DNA from: Deuterostichococcus epilithicus
Taxonomy: Eukaryota; Chlorophyta; Trebouxiophyceae; Prasiolales; Stichococcaceae
Direction of reading: 5' to 3'
Assembly (NCBI GenBank): GCA_033439295.1
Contig: JAVTLE010000005.1
Coordinates: 1,848,501 to 1,912,500 of the forward strand
Length of the DNA: 64,000 bases
Positions within the stretch are counted from its first letter, which is position 1. Every line of letters starts with the position of its first letter. The translations under genes were made by a program, and so were the position numbers. The notes under the pieces are model-generated. The model was not told the origin of the DNA. It made no database searches and worked only from the letters and a program-made list of their open reading frames with translations. Shown piece after piece: positions 37,097-49,038 of the stretch.

Positions 37097-38068
37097 TGCC
37101 GGCCGGCATGCGAGCAGGCGGCGGCCGCCATGTGTGGCAACCATGAGTTCTGGCCAGGCGCGCAGCATTGAAGCTCTTGCGGCGCCGGCCAGCATGCTGC
37201 CGCAGCACCTTGAACTGATCAGGCACTCGTGAGCTGGCGCGCGAGGGTGAAGCGGAAGGGTTGCTGTTCTGGGGTGCGGCAGGAAAATCGCGGCGTCAAC
37301 ATTGATCGGGCGCTCTTGCGGCGGTCACGGATGAGGCGAGCTGGTGTGCTATCCCTCAGCAGCACCCTTTCGGGGGCATTCCTTCACTGGACGCATTATT
37401 GGCAAGACCTCTCTGTTCAGAAACCTGTTGTTGCACCGCGTGTGTGTACAATAGGTACCATGGTTTGCTATTAGTTGGGGTCTGTCATGGCGTGCTCCGT
37501 TTTCAGCGCCGCTTGATTTGCAATTCTTGTGTGAAATTTCTGCAGCGACCTTTGCTCCTTATTGGCATGTGTTTTAAACAGGACTGACCGTGCAGTGAAG
37601 AGTCTTTGATACCTGCAAGCACGCAGCTACGACCTGCCGCACCCACCGGGCTTTGAGCGGGTGGTCCATCACAAACCAGCAAGATGCAGATGTGCAGCAG
37701 TCGCACGACGACTGCACACAGCATCGCTAAGCTGTTCACAATGCAGTGCATCAAAATTGTTTGCAAACAGCAGGGACCACTATCTTGTGCATGTCAAATC
37801 TATGAACCTCTGTGTCATGCACTGCAGTGCGTCACGATGGCACCATGCCGCAGCAAACAAACAAACGGTCTTTCTGATGGTCTACTTCTGGCAAACTTCT
37901 GGCGCAAGGCATGCCTGCCAGGCACCGTTAGTCAGGGTGGTGGGCCCAGCCGGCCGCGCCGAGCCTCCGCCATCATGCGCCCAGCCGGCGGAAGCCCCAG
38001 CCTCTGGCAACGCTGTGGCCTTGCAGGGCGTGGTGTTGGCACCTTGAGTTTCAGTTCTCGGCGCTGCT
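37097..38068. other. Convergent gap between the CobB-BtuF and citrate synthase genes
   Basis: Nearly 1 kb of lower-GC sequence separates the two stop codons. It should include both 3' UTRs. I found no exon matching a known family and no long repeat. Confidence 0.45.
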
Positions 38069-41000
38069 CTAGCGCAGCGCAAATGCTGCCCGGGTCGACG
38101 TTGTGCGGGTTGCATCAGACATCTTGGGCTGCTCCAACTTCTCATCTGGCTCCGGCCGCTGCCGCTCCATGTGCCCGGTGTACATCTGCGCAGATCATTG
38201 CGCGCCTTTGCCGTCGTCACCAACTGCGAAGAGTTTCCGTGTGGCAACCAGGACCCCACTTGCTGCACATCAACAGACAGCTCGTCGTGGATTGCGCAGC
38301 TGCTGCATGTGCAATCATGGGTGGCGTGACCCATGCAGCGGGGTGACACATATTAGTTACGCAACCTGCCTGGCGGGGACGAGAGATGCGCTTGGTCTTC
38401 TCCTCGCTCATCTCCTTCCACTGGGTGATCCAGCCCACCGAGCGCGCCACCGCGAACAGGACGGTGAACATGCTGACGGGGATGCCCAGAGCGCGCAGCA
38501 CGATGCCCGAGAAAAAGTCCACCTGCGAAGAGCATGTTTCGACTTGCCCGGGTTTCGGCGCCGCAGGAGGCGTTGCCGCAGTCGCTGGCAGGCGGTCATG
38601 TTTGCAAATTTGCTCTCCTCAGCGACGTGTCTGGTGTCAATCAGGGGGCGCATTCCGCCGGGCGGCTGGCGCCACGTTCTGCCAGGCGGCGGGCACAATG
38701 CAGGGCTCACGTTGGGGTACAGCCCGCGCTTGAGGAAGTACTCGTCCTGCGTCGCGATCTTCTCCAGCTCCACCGCGATCTCCAGCAGTGGGTCCTCCCT
38801 GCCGTGACAACAGGCGTGCATGCCTCAGAATCGCCTTTCGGTTGCAATGCACCCGCCTGCGACAAATGTGCATCCCGCAGCAGAGGGGAGTGTCGAGGTC
38901 TCGTGTTCACGACAGAAGCAGGTGGCGCACTCGATGTCCAGCTGCTCGAACAGCTGGTGGGCGATGTTCTGCATGACCTTTGCGCGCGGGTCGAAGGTCT
39001 TGTACACCCTGCGGGACGCAAGCCGGGCAAAGTTGACATGCCCTCCCCGCCAGGACGGACGGGCGAGCGCCTCTGAGCAGCTTGCACACGAGCCCTCACG
39101 AGCAGGCATGTGCCGGTGCGTCAGGGGGCATCGCATTGGTGCAGGTCATGGTCAGGTCGTGTCGTCCCACAGGAGGCGCACCGGTGGCCAAAGCCCATGA
39201 GGCGGAATGAGTCCTCCCTGTCCTTGGCGCGCTTGATGGTGTCAGGGATGTTGGCCTTCGTCCCGATCTCCTGTACACATGCCGCAGTGGGATGCATGGG
39301 TCCAAGTCGGGGCCTTGGGACCGGCCCCGCTTCCCGAGCAGGTTTCAGGAGTCAAGCGCTACATGCGTTTGCACATCCATCGGATGGTGGAGCAAATGAG
39401 GCGTGATGTGCGCTGTGCAACAGCCATGGTTGCCAGTGCTGGTTCGAACACGCCAGCAAGGGCTCACCTCTAGCATTTTAATCACCGCCTCGTTTGCGCC
39501 GCTGCACAATGAAACCCACTTGTTTCAGTCGCCTTGTCAGCGCAACACTGGCGCAGCCGCGCAGCGCGGCAAAGCATGCGATGTGAATGTCGGGCGTGCT
39601 GACATGACGGAAGGTCTGACACAGAGACAGCTGCTACACTCAAGAGCGTCCCAGCTCACCCGTGCGCTGGGCCCCACAGCGTGGCGATGCCAGAGGCGAT
39701 GCAGGCGTATGGGTTCGCCTGGCTGGAGCCTGTGCGACATTCGATCACAGAGTCAGCGCGGCAGGCTGAAGACTCGATGCTTGCGAGAGAATTTCGGACT
39801 CTCGACTCCTTGCCGTGGCTTGCAGCGCATCAGGCTGCACACGCTGCGCCAGCGCACCTGCTGTGCGGACCGTCGAGGTCGACGCATTCTGCTCGTGGTC
39901 CATGTGCAGTATGATGAACAGCTCCAGCGCCCTCACTTTCACGGGGTTGAGCTCGTACGGCTCGGTGGGCACGCTGAACATCATCATCTGCGCCAGGTGG
40001 GCGACACCCCTTTGCATTCAGCAACGACACGCGGCGGGTGATTGACGATGCAATGTCGACACACGGGCACCTGCAGGTCTGCATATGGCGTCCGCGCTGC
40101 CACATAGTAGACATGCAATTGCCAGCACAGCGCAGCCTTGAGGGGCCAAGGCCGAACCAGGAAGTTCTCCACGTAGCTCAGGTGGTTCCGCGGGTACATA
40201 ATCGGCTGCCCTGCGGTGGAAGCATGGGGGGCCGCATCAGCCTGCAATAAGACGTGCACCCCGGCCTGCGCCAGGTGCAGCAAGCATTTGGGGGAGACAG
40301 TTCGACTGCCGCAGCTGCAGGATTTCTTGCAGGATGTCAGTGCGTGAAAAGCCAGAGATGCCCATTACGTCATGCGATGCGCTTGCCCGCATAATGCCAT
40401 GCGACGCGCTTGCACACACCAATGGACGTCTTGTAGGCGATGGCCGCGAGAGTCGGCATCTTGGCGATGATGCGCAGCGCGGCCAGCTCCCGCTGCTCCG
40501 GGTCGTTCACATCGGCGGCATCGTGGTAGAAAGCAGACAAGGCACCCACCACGCCCACCTGCGAGACGCGCAGCGGTAAGCCCTCGCGTCGCTGCAGCGG
40601 GCATAGACTTGACATATTCGGAGACTGAGTTGAGTAGCTGGTGCAGCACATCCATGCGGGCAGCATGTGGTGTGCATCCGTGAGACCAGAGTGCCCGATG
40701 TTAGTGCAGCCTGCGACGGTGGTGATGCACTTGGAAAGCAGCGCACCATCACGGCCATCGGAGCGGCATCGTGCCGGAAGCCCTGTTCGTGTCACATTGA
40801 AAGCCGGATCAACTCAACAGTCATCAGCACCAGCCAGGCAGGAATGTGAAAGGCAATCGATACCACTGCATCCAGCTGCAGTATTCGCAGCACTCGCAAG
40901 GCTGCTGTTGCGCCTATCCACCTTGTAGAACTGGATGAGGGGCTCCGGCACCATGGTGTGGTGCACGATGTCCCAGTTGAACTGCTTGCGCTGCTCGTCG

Positions 41001-42202
41001 TTAGGCAGTTCCCCATACAGCAGCAGGTAGCAGCTCTCCAGGAAGTTGCCCGCGCCGCCGGGCGCCGGATCTGCCAGTTGCTCGATCGGGTACCTGTGGC
41101 AGGGCGACAGACGCAGTGTGTTGACATTGGCCATTGCACCCACAGGTTGCAACACGGTCTTTTCCATTTAGCAACGAAATTTTACACGTATGCTCCCTAC
41201 CCTTCGAGGGCAGCAGGCATGCAGGAAGAAGCAGGTCACGGCCTTCACTCACCCCCGGTACATGAGCACGCCCTGCTTGCCGTCGATATACGTGATCGTC
41301 GACTGCGGCAACAGTGACAGCACATCGTTTGCATGCCAATCGATGGGCGCAGCAGGACAGGGCGCCGCTGCCAGACATGCAGCTGTCGCTGGAAAGCGCA
41401 TGACTGCGACCCCACCTCACATGACGCTGTGCTGTTGAAGCCTGGGTCAAAGGTGCAGATGCCATGCCTGCGGCAGGCACAGAAGCATTGTTTTCTTCTG
41501 GCCTACATTTGCCCATCATCCACAGCTTGTTTCAATGCGTCTCAGATGATCAGGCAGCGCAAGCCCAGCTTTGTGATGCCATCAGCGTCGCGATAGTGGG
41601 CTTGACGAAGCGCACCCATTGTACAGCTTCCTGATGTCCACAAACCTCTGGCCGGCCGAGTCCTCCATGTACGGCAATTCCACCTGTTGCACATGTAATA
41701 CAGTTGTTGGAGGCGAGGCAGAGACCAGGTCGGAATGAACATCAAACGACCAGAGAGCCTCACGGCACATCTCAGCAGGTTGACTGAGGAGTTCCATGTT
41801 CTATCGCGCAGTCTTGCTGGCCACTTTGGCCCTCGTAAATGCGACCGCAGTATTCTGACCGCTGGCGTGATGTTGGCTCAGCATGCGTGCTGCCCACGAC
41901 ACGTCCTTCTCTCAAGGCTTTGCTACGTCTCGGAGACATTCTAGAAGGAATTTTGATACGCTGCAACTCGACCCCATGTTGACCCGCTGACCCCCCCGGT
42001 CGCCGGTGCCGCACCACCATCTCCACCAGCCCTGACCGCAGCAAGTCGCTGTGCGGATGTTTCAGAGGACAAACTGGCAGCTCCCTCCTCTCTGAGAGAT
42101 AGAGACGCCTGGATTCCGGAACATCTGACTTGGCGGCATTGGCATCACCTCATCCCCATTTGGCAATGTTAGCCTCGCGGTCGCGCCCTCCTCCTCCCCC
42201 AT
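38069..42202 (-). CDS. Type II (GltA-like) citrate synthase
   Basis: It condenses oxaloacetate and acetyl-CoA to citrate. Sixteen exons follow bacterial GltA and plant peroxisomal CSY order: [12 protein letters not shown] at the start, then [112 protein letters not shown] with the first catalytic His, [19 protein letters not shown] with the second His, and the Asp of [15 protein letters not shown]. The last exon begins [11 protein letters not shown] and ends AFALR before a TAG. No mitochondrial presequence, PTS2 or SKL-type PTS1 is visible, so its compartment is open; an upstream first exon may be missed, because the chosen ATG gives only about 18 residues before the first intron. The last intron starts with GC at 38369-38368 (CAG then GCAGGT). 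Confidence 0.92.
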
Positions 42203-42507
42203 GTCGGCAATGCTGGTGATCAAAGCGAACTGCTCTGGTGTCCAAATCGAAACCGTTTCTGTCTTCAACGTCCTTTTTAGCCATTACTTATCATTTCTGG
42301 ATTTCTGATGCTGACGTTGGCTTCGTCCTGGGTGCCGTGCGTCAGCAAACAGAGATAGGACGCCCCACAAAGCTGGTTGAGGAGGGAACACATGGCACGC
42401 TTGCAAGTAGGAAAACATCCTGACAGACGGCAACATCGTTTGCCACAGTCCAGGCAATGCGCAAAGGTCGAAGGACGCACAACATTTATTATTATTGAAC
42501 ATCGGCG
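42203..42507. other. Gap between UBE2J stop and citrate synthase start
   Basis: Both neighbours are on the minus strand. This 305-base stretch should hold the citrate synthase promoter, or an unrecognised 5' exon of it, because an open frame continues upstream of the chosen ATG to about 42268. Confidence 0.4.
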
Positions 42508-44081
42508 CTATTGTTTCATGGACCATTGCTGCCAGGACACGTACAATATACACGCCAGCACAGCTGCGAGAAACGCTGTAGCAATGATGGTGCTGCTGAG
42601 CTTGCCGCCAACTGCTGGACGCGGCCGCTTGGGAGCGGAAGCGAATTTTGGTACTGGTGACGGCGCCGTAGTGATGTGCTGTGTGTGACAGACGGGAGGG
42701 TCAGGCCTGCAGTGGTAATGCTGACGTCTCAGCGCAGTGCGAGGGCGACACGTTATTGGACATGCAGGTACGCTTCATGGTGCACCTGCATCACCTGCTG
42801 CTGACTCTGCCGCTGCTGTAGCTCTTCACACCAATTTGGGAAGATCTTGCGGAATTGCAAGTTCTTTGTCTGCATCAGAGAACATCGGTTCGCTGAGCAG
42901 GTTCAATAAAGCCGCTGCAGGCAGACGGTGTGCGTGTGAATCAGCAATTGAACGACAGACAGCGTGCATCGGTCTGCTCTCAGAAAGTGGCGCCTTTGAC
43001 TCACGTTGAACTCTAGAGACTGCGCCGCCAGCTGCCGCTTCTCCTCTGACGTGCTGGTGACACTGCCCGTCGTTGGGGCATCCTCCAGCATGAAGCTCAG
43101 CTGCAGGGACACACGCACGTGTGAATATGCTTTGCATGAATGAGAGACTACGACGCTTTGCGCGCAGCTTTGGGGCATGCAAGGCACATTCTGTGTTTGC
43201 AGTCGAGTCGACCCACCAGCCCAGTGAGGATCGTGCCCACGCTGCAGATTGCCAGACAGCTTCAGACTCGATGCTGCAGATGGAAAGCCACCGGAGTGTC
43301 GCAGAACATACAATCTGGGTTCAATTGCGATGCTATGAGTGACTACCATTACGTCGTACCTCCACATCGGCTGCCAGCTCTCGGGGTGAAAATCTGCATC
43401 ACGGGGCACACGCATGGTAAGATTTAGGAAAATAACATGGCATACACAGCAGACAGCGCACATTTCAGGTCCTCTGACATGCACACCAGTGGCCGCAGCG
43501 GCCGTGTCTTGCCTGTCATCGACATGCAGATCTTTGCATTGGGTGCGAATCGGCCACTTGGCGTGCACATGACGATGCCTGCGGGTCAAGATTCAGAGCG
43601 TCGCATCACAGACAACCGAACTGGAGTGCCTCGTGTGCCCTTGCCCCTGTGCTGGGACGCAGGGGTGACCGCCGCCATTGCAGCACTCAAGAGTATATAT
43701 GTTTGAATGTCTCGCAGCGTCACTGGACCCACCAGGGGCCTTAAAGGGGTAGTCTGACGGAAAGATGATCTTGCCATGGTACACCCCGCCTTCGTAGTCG
43801 CTGCCCTCCGGTCCGGTGAGCGCATAGTGCCTGCATGGAGCACACTCCGCACAGTCACTCAGCTGAGATGCGCAGCCTGGCGCGTATGGAGCTTGCGCGT
43901 GGGTACAAGAGTCTGCTTTGCCGCCTCTGGTGCATGTGCATTCCAGTTGCGACGCCGCGGTCGCTCCTCACCACTCCAGAACGTTTGATGGCAGCGGGTG
44001 CGCCTCGATGTTGGGACGCGGCTCCTTAACGAGGGCCTTGTACTCCTTCTGCAGCCGGCCTGAGCATGCCTTGCCCACCAT
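42508..44081 (-). CDS. UBE2J: Tail-anchored ubiquitin-conjugating enzyme, UBE2J/UBC6 (plant UBC32-34) type
   Basis: This E2 works in ER-associated degradation with HRD1/DOA10-type ligases. Eight exons are inferred. The first, RLQKEYKALVKEPRPNIEAH, runs into LEWHYALTGPEGSDYEGGVY and HGKIIFPSDYPFKAPG. The next gives IVMCTPSGRFAPNAKICMSM with the catalytic Cys, and then DFHPESWQPMWR, a hallmark of the J family. LSFMLEDAPTTGSVTSTSEE, RQLAAQSLEFN and LQFRKIFPNWCEEL finish the domain. The last exon has a basic PKRPRP stretch and a single hydrophobic segment, IIATAFLAAVLACILYV, followed by only eight residues, as expected for an ER tail anchor. The intron after the catalytic Cys exon starts with GC at 43512-43511 (CAG then GCAAGA). 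The ATG at 44081 is the nearest in-frame one; a further 5' exon cannot be excluded because an acceptor-like site lies just inside it. Confidence 0.9.
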
Positions 44082-44765
44082 CACCTCATGCAGGCGCTGA
44101 GCTCATGCGCTGGCAGCGTCACTCTTCTCCACACCTTATTATGTTGTGGAATCGCTTGCGCGCAGCGTTGCTTGGAATTTGCTGTGTTCTAACATATGTG
44201 CAAATCGGCAATGGAGGTGTGCAATGGCAGTATTTTACCAGGTCTGGAGTCGCGGCACCTGAGAGTCAGGGTTCTCCCAACTTCGGAGAGTCCTCACTTG
44301 CCCATTTGCACTACACGCAACGATAAGCATCACTCCTATGTCTGTCGCCGTCCGCTAGCGTTTCCTGTGCGCGAGCCTGGAAAGGACGCGTTGTTCGCCC
44401 ACCATCCGAGCTTCAACAGACTGCGACTCTGCACAATACATCTGCTGGTCCCGTTCTCGGCGCAGCTTATCAAAGACTCCTAGCCTCGCAGCATCGGTCA
44501 GCAGCGGAAACTTGTCACATCAGTCTTACAGCTACAGCGGCGGCAGCGACCGGGTTGGCGCACCGGGTTGGCGCACCGCGTCATTACACCTTGAAGGCGC
44601 GCCTCACCACTCCCCAGCAGGCTGCAAAGGTGAAGCAGCTGACACGCACCGGCGTGGACGACAGGCTGCCCTCCAGCTCGCTGGCAGCGGGATTGTCTCG
44701 TGAGTCGGCCCGGCACCGGACGCGTCAGAGAGTGGCCATCTCAATCGCAGGCGTGAAGGCACACC
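44082..44765. other. Divergent promoter region between UBE2J and the FAM133-like gene
   Basis: This stretch separates two outward start codons. It contains a perfect 13-bp tandem duplication (separate entry) but no recognisable exon. Confidence 0.45.
44549..44574. repeat. Perfect 13-bp tandem duplication
   Basis: The unit accgggttggcgc occurs twice without a gap and is followed by a partial third copy (accg). It sits about 190 bases before the FAM133-like start codon in a divergent promoter, so it could be a duplicated factor site or simply replication slippage. Confidence 0.75.
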
Positions 44766-45649
44766 ATGGGGAAAAATCAGACGCACAAGGCCATGCAGCA
44801 GCAGCGGCATGGCGGCGGCGGCGATGCTGACGCCGCCGTGCCGGACCAGGGCGACGGGACTGTGGATGTGTCGTTCCACAGCCCCGAGTGGCATGCGGCG
44901 CGCATCGCCGCACTCACAACAGAGCGCATCTCCTGGGAGGACTTCAAAAAGAAACAAAAGGAGGAAGCCAGCATGCTTGCAGCAGACGCAGAGGTGAGCT
45001 CCTGCTGTATCCCACCGGATCACGCGGACAGCGGCGGTTGTGTCTGGAGGCCTGCGCTGCGAGTGGCCAGCCAGCCAGCTGATGGCATATTTAAATCAAA
45101 GAGAATGATGTCACTTCAGCATCCTGTGCTGCTTGCAGAACGAAGAGGAGGCAATGCGGAAGTACAGAGCGCAGCTAGATGCCGACCGTGCCGCCAGGCT
45201 CTCGAAGGTCAGCCTCTTGAAACCCAGGTTGCAATGACCTGCGGCAGGGCCAGGCTGTGATGCATGTGCATATCACCGACCTCTGGCTGACTAAGAGTAC
45301 CCATCCACCATCATCACCATGATGCGCATTGTCCTGAGCACCATCCCGCTTTGGCACACAGGGCACAAACAATACGCACCTGAAGAAGGACGACAGCAGC
45401 AAGAAGCGGAAACGCTCAGAGAAGGACAAAAAGCGCAGCAAAGACAAAAAAAGCAGCAAGGACAAGGACAAGAAGGGCAGCAAGGACAAGAAGCGGAGCA
45501 AAGACAAAAAGGTGAAGGACAGTAAGAAGCGGCGGCGAGCCTCGCCTTCAGACAGCAGCAGCAGCGGCAGCGGCAGCGATGCCTCAGAACCCAAAAGGCC
45601 CAAGGCAGACGGCCCCGTCAGGTTGTCAGAGTTCCTGGCAGGCAGCTGA
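44766..45649 (+). CDS. Lys-rich FAM133-like nuclear protein
   Basis: Three exons (44766-44993, 45139-45207, 45362-45649) give 194 residues. The first exon starts MGKNQTHKAMQQQRHGG and includes SFHSPEWHAARIAAL and ISWEDFKKKQKEE. The second gives EEEAMRKYRAQLDADRAARL. Both resemble a small plant protein family similar to animal FAM133. The last exon is almost entirely Lys, Asp and Ser (repeated KKGSKDKKRSKDKK-like blocks, then SDSSSSGSGSD) and ends PVRLSEFLAGS. The composition suggests a nuclear, phosphorylated, RNA-associated protein, but no catalytic domain is present and its function is unknown. The assignment to the family rests on the first two exons. The basic repeat alone would not support it. 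Confidence 0.8.
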
Positions 45650-45899
45650 GAGGCGTTGATGAGAGCATGCACTGACAGTGACCTGGCAGTAACTTGATCA
45701 TGGCGCCCGACGAGGCCATTTACGGACCTCAATCGACTGCTAGCCGGAAACCATCTGCAACCTAGAGACTCAGATGCTGAACGTGCCAACATTCGAAGCA
45801 GAGAGATGGTTTCCGAAATCATTCCCGAGCTTGACTACATGAAATGTACTCCAACGAGCGGTGGGAAACCAAAGGACGTGGACCTCCACTGTCTGGTGG

Positions 45900-48610
45900 T
45901 CAACACTCTGAACACGGGACGGTCAGCTGGGCAGCACAAGCAACTTGCAGCAGTTCCGGCAGGGCGGCGATCTTCTCCCGCAATTTCCCCCGCTGGCTAC
46001 CCCGCTCCAGCTCTGCGGCGTCAATCCTGCCCCAATCCTCGAAGGACGTGGGATGCACCCCCTTTCGGGCAAGCGCGTGTGTCAGCGCCGCGGTGCCGCC
46101 CTGGTCACCGTGTATGAGCCGCAGCTGCCCTGTGTCCTCCCCTATGATATCGGCCACCAGCTCTGCATTGGCGCTGTTCGTGCCTGTGCGACAGCAGGGT
46201 GTCTGCTCTGCTCCGCGCCATAGCAAGCACAATTCGCCTGACCTCATCATCCCGCTCTTTGTCAATCAGGTCTTCAAGCAGGAGTGGTTTAATTTGACCT
46301 CACTGGACCTCACCGATGATGCCGGACGGACCGCGCATGAGCCAGCCGCAGGCATACACGCCCTCGAGGACCTGGCCATCCGCATCCAGCACCCGCCCGG
46401 CCCTGCAGCCAGCATCACAGCTTGCATGTCCAACCGTCGCTTGCGGCGTCGCTGGCAGCACAGTGCGCACATGACATGCACAGGCACAGGCCGCAAGCGC
46501 CAGCCACCATCGAGTGATCAGCCGGACCCCGCGCGCAGGCCGTCTGCACGCATGCAACACTGTGCACAGAGCCCTGGCGGCTGGCGCACCTGTTGAGGAC
46601 GACGCCCCTGTCTGGGTCGAAGCCGGCGCCCGGAATGGCCACGGAGCGGTACCCGATGCTGACCAGCACCAGGTCTGCAAGGATGACCTCGAAGTCCCCG
46701 GTGCCATGCGCTGCCACCCTGCCGTCGGCCACCTGCTGCAGCGCCATCTTCTCGACGCGCACGCCCTGCGCGCTGCCGTCTGGCGCGGCAATGACCTCTG
46801 TCGGCTGCCGCATGAAGTCAAAGTGCAGCCGTTGCGCCCCGGGCCTGCACGGCAGGCTCCTCTCTGTCATGTTCCTGGTGGTTGCTGCTGCACACGACAG
46901 TGCAGCCAAAGCAACGAGACACCTGGAAGTGAAGCCAGATGACCTAGATAGGGCTCACTGTGGGTCGGCGGCGTCTGCTGCCTTTCTGAAGATCTCCTGC
47001 AGCCGCCGCCTGATGCGGTCGGTGCTGGCGCCCGCCTTGCCGCCCTTGCTGGCTGCTGGCATCTCCGTATTGAAGCTCACGTTTGCGCCCGCGACGCCGA
47101 GGATCTCCCGCAGCTCCTTTGGAGTGCAAGCGGCCTGCAGTGGTGGGGCAATGATCTGACAGCACAAGGACGGCAGAGCAGCGCGAACCTTGCCCACAAC
47201 ACCTGCAGGGGTGACACAGACCCTTGCTGATCTGTCATCTTCGAGCAGTGACTTCTGACGCCCCCACCTCTGCAGGGCCACGCCGCGCTATCAAGTGCAC
47301 GTCCTGCACGCCGCTGCGCCGCAGCTGCCGCAGAGCTCGCTCCGCGACGTCCGTCGCCGCCAGCCGCTCGGGCGGTCCCAGCAGCAGCCGCGCGCAGTCC
47401 AGCGCGACGTTGCCGAGGCCAAGCACCGCGACGCTGCGCACGCTGCTGAGGTTTACATCCACGTCTCCACCGTGCGGGTGACCATTGTACCACCATACAA
47501 ACTTGCGCGCCGGCACGACATTCGGCGTGTCCTGTTTGGTGCACAGGTTACGATGCGTTGCTCCGGGGTTTTGATGCGTTGCTCCGGGACGCAGGTGCAG
47601 TGCATAGCAGATGCGAAGTGCTGAGGAAGTGGGATGCCTGTGCCGGCAAGGCATGGGCAGGCACCTGGCGGCATGGTCACCTCGCCTGGAATGCCGAGTT
47701 TCCTGTCGCTCTCGGCACCATATGCCAGCACGACCTGCACGGCCCGCAAGGCGCCGCTGTCAGAGCTCTGAAGGTGCTGTTGCCTGCCGATATGCGATGC
47801 CACTGTGCACCACTGTTCTCATGACCACGAGCAAACAGCAAGTCTCAAGCCACAGCAGTCGTCAGAAAGCACTTGCCCCGCTGTACATGGACCGCAGCTC
47901 CGTCAGCTGAATGTCACGCCCTACTGTCACATTGCCCAGAAACGTGCTGCGCGGGTCTCGGGCGACCTCCGTGAAGTGGTGCTCCACGTTCTGCACGACT
48001 GCAACCAAACCCCCTGAGCACACCGCCATCATGCAGGGCGGCACTGCAACAGAGATGCCACTCGGCGTGCATGGGCTGCCGTACCCACCTTCGTTTCTGG
48101 ATGGTCCGGCGCCACTCCCGATCGCACGAGGCCAAACGGAGTTGGCAGCTGGTCCTGCAGGGTTGTCATGCGCAGAACTCAGCCAGCTGAAGCTGATGTA
48201 CTGTTCAAGTTGATGCCCAGTCGGACGAGCATGCTGATGGCGAGGCCAAGCAGCCTTACCAGGATATCGACACGGACATGCTCGCCGTACCGCTTGAGCA
48301 GCTGCAAGAACGAAAACGCGTCAGGACATCACATCGCGGAGGCAGGCATCGCAAAAGTCGCATCATTCTTCGCCTGCAGGAAGCAGCAAGTGATCCGACC
48401 AACCTTGTCTGCCGTATAGAAGCCTGCAGGCCCGGCGCCGACGACACAGAAGTGAAGCCTGCTTGGCGCTGCGGTGCTGAAATTTTGCGCAGCTGGCAGA
48501 AGAACAGATCCAGGCGTAAGGCTGGCCCACACAGCTGCCAAAACGGCCTCGGAGCGGCGTCCGCCATGCAGCGCCGTGCGGCTGCAGCTGGCAATGCGCT
48601 GCAACAGCAT
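45900..48610 (-). CDS. FDXR: NADPH:adrenodoxin (ferredoxin) oxidoreductase, mitochondrial
   Basis: This flavoprotein passes electrons from NADPH to mitochondrial ferredoxin for Fe-S cluster and haem-related synthesis. The N-terminus is an Arg/Ser/Ala-rich presequence (MLLQRIASCSRTALHGGRR) before the FAD-binding RLHFCVVGAGPAGFYTADK. Later exons give LLKRYGEHVRVDIL, PTPFGLVRSGVAPDHPETK, VVLAYGAESDRKLGIPGE, the NADP-binding AVLGLGNVALDCARLLL with VHLIARRGPAE, RVEKMALQQVADGRV, VLVSIGYRSVAIPGAGFD, and GVYACGWLMRGPSGIIGTN, which is the conserved end of the FAD domain. The order and motifs match adrenodoxin reductase. The intron after MYSG starts with GC at 47876-47875 (GGG then GCAAGT). A 16-bp direct repeat lies in another intron near 47552. 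About ten exons are inferred; the borders of the exon around 46300-46620 are approximate. Confidence 0.93.
47552..47588. repeat. 16-bp direct repeat in an adrenodoxin reductase intron
   Basis: The sequence gatgcgttgctccggg occurs at 47552-47567 and again at 47573-47588. It is probably a local duplication with no obvious function. Confidence 0.75.
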
Positions 48611-49038
48611 TTTGCTTCTGCCACGATGCTCGCGGCTAAGTCACAGGAGTTCAATGCATGATCTGGCCGTCAGATACGATTCATGGACCGATAATGTGGT
48701 GTCGGAAGCTGGAATCGACCAACTACTTTCTGCACCCAAATCTCTGCAACTCCCGTCACAGCCAATCCGTATACTTGAGGACGCAAGGCGGTGTCGAATT
48801 GGACTGGTACTTGTTGCGCATTGGCACCTCGATTGCTGGGAACCAGCCAGGTCTGATAAACCAGCATCAGTGCAATATCCGCAAATGTCCGCAAAAATCC
48901 CGCTCTGTACTATCATCAGGGTTTAGCTGGGGTTTAGTGAGGGCCTGAGCCTTTGAAGGGCATGCAGCCAAGAGGTGCCAACCGCTGCAGAACCGGCAAG
49001 GCCCCACCCTTCCAGACACCACCAACGCGCCAGGCACC
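48611..49038. other. Divergent promoter region between adrenodoxin reductase and importin alpha
   Basis: This lower-GC stretch lies between two outward start codons. It contains two close telo-box-like motifs, described separately, and no exon that I can recognise. Confidence 0.5.
48919..48937. promoter_or_regulatory. Pair of telo-box-like motifs (gggtttag) in a divergent promoter
   Basis: GGGTTTAG occurs at 48919-48926 and 48930-48937, about 100 bases before the importin alpha ATG. In plants, AAACCCTA-type boxes mark promoters of ribosome, translation and growth genes. Both neighbours are housekeeping genes, so the match is plausible, but the motif is short and could occur by chance. Confidence 0.3.

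Noticed and set aside
39438-39470. ggttcgaac with a short stem, like a tRNA T arm
   Set aside because: The loop is too long and no cloverleaf forms; the site lies within a citrate synthase intron.
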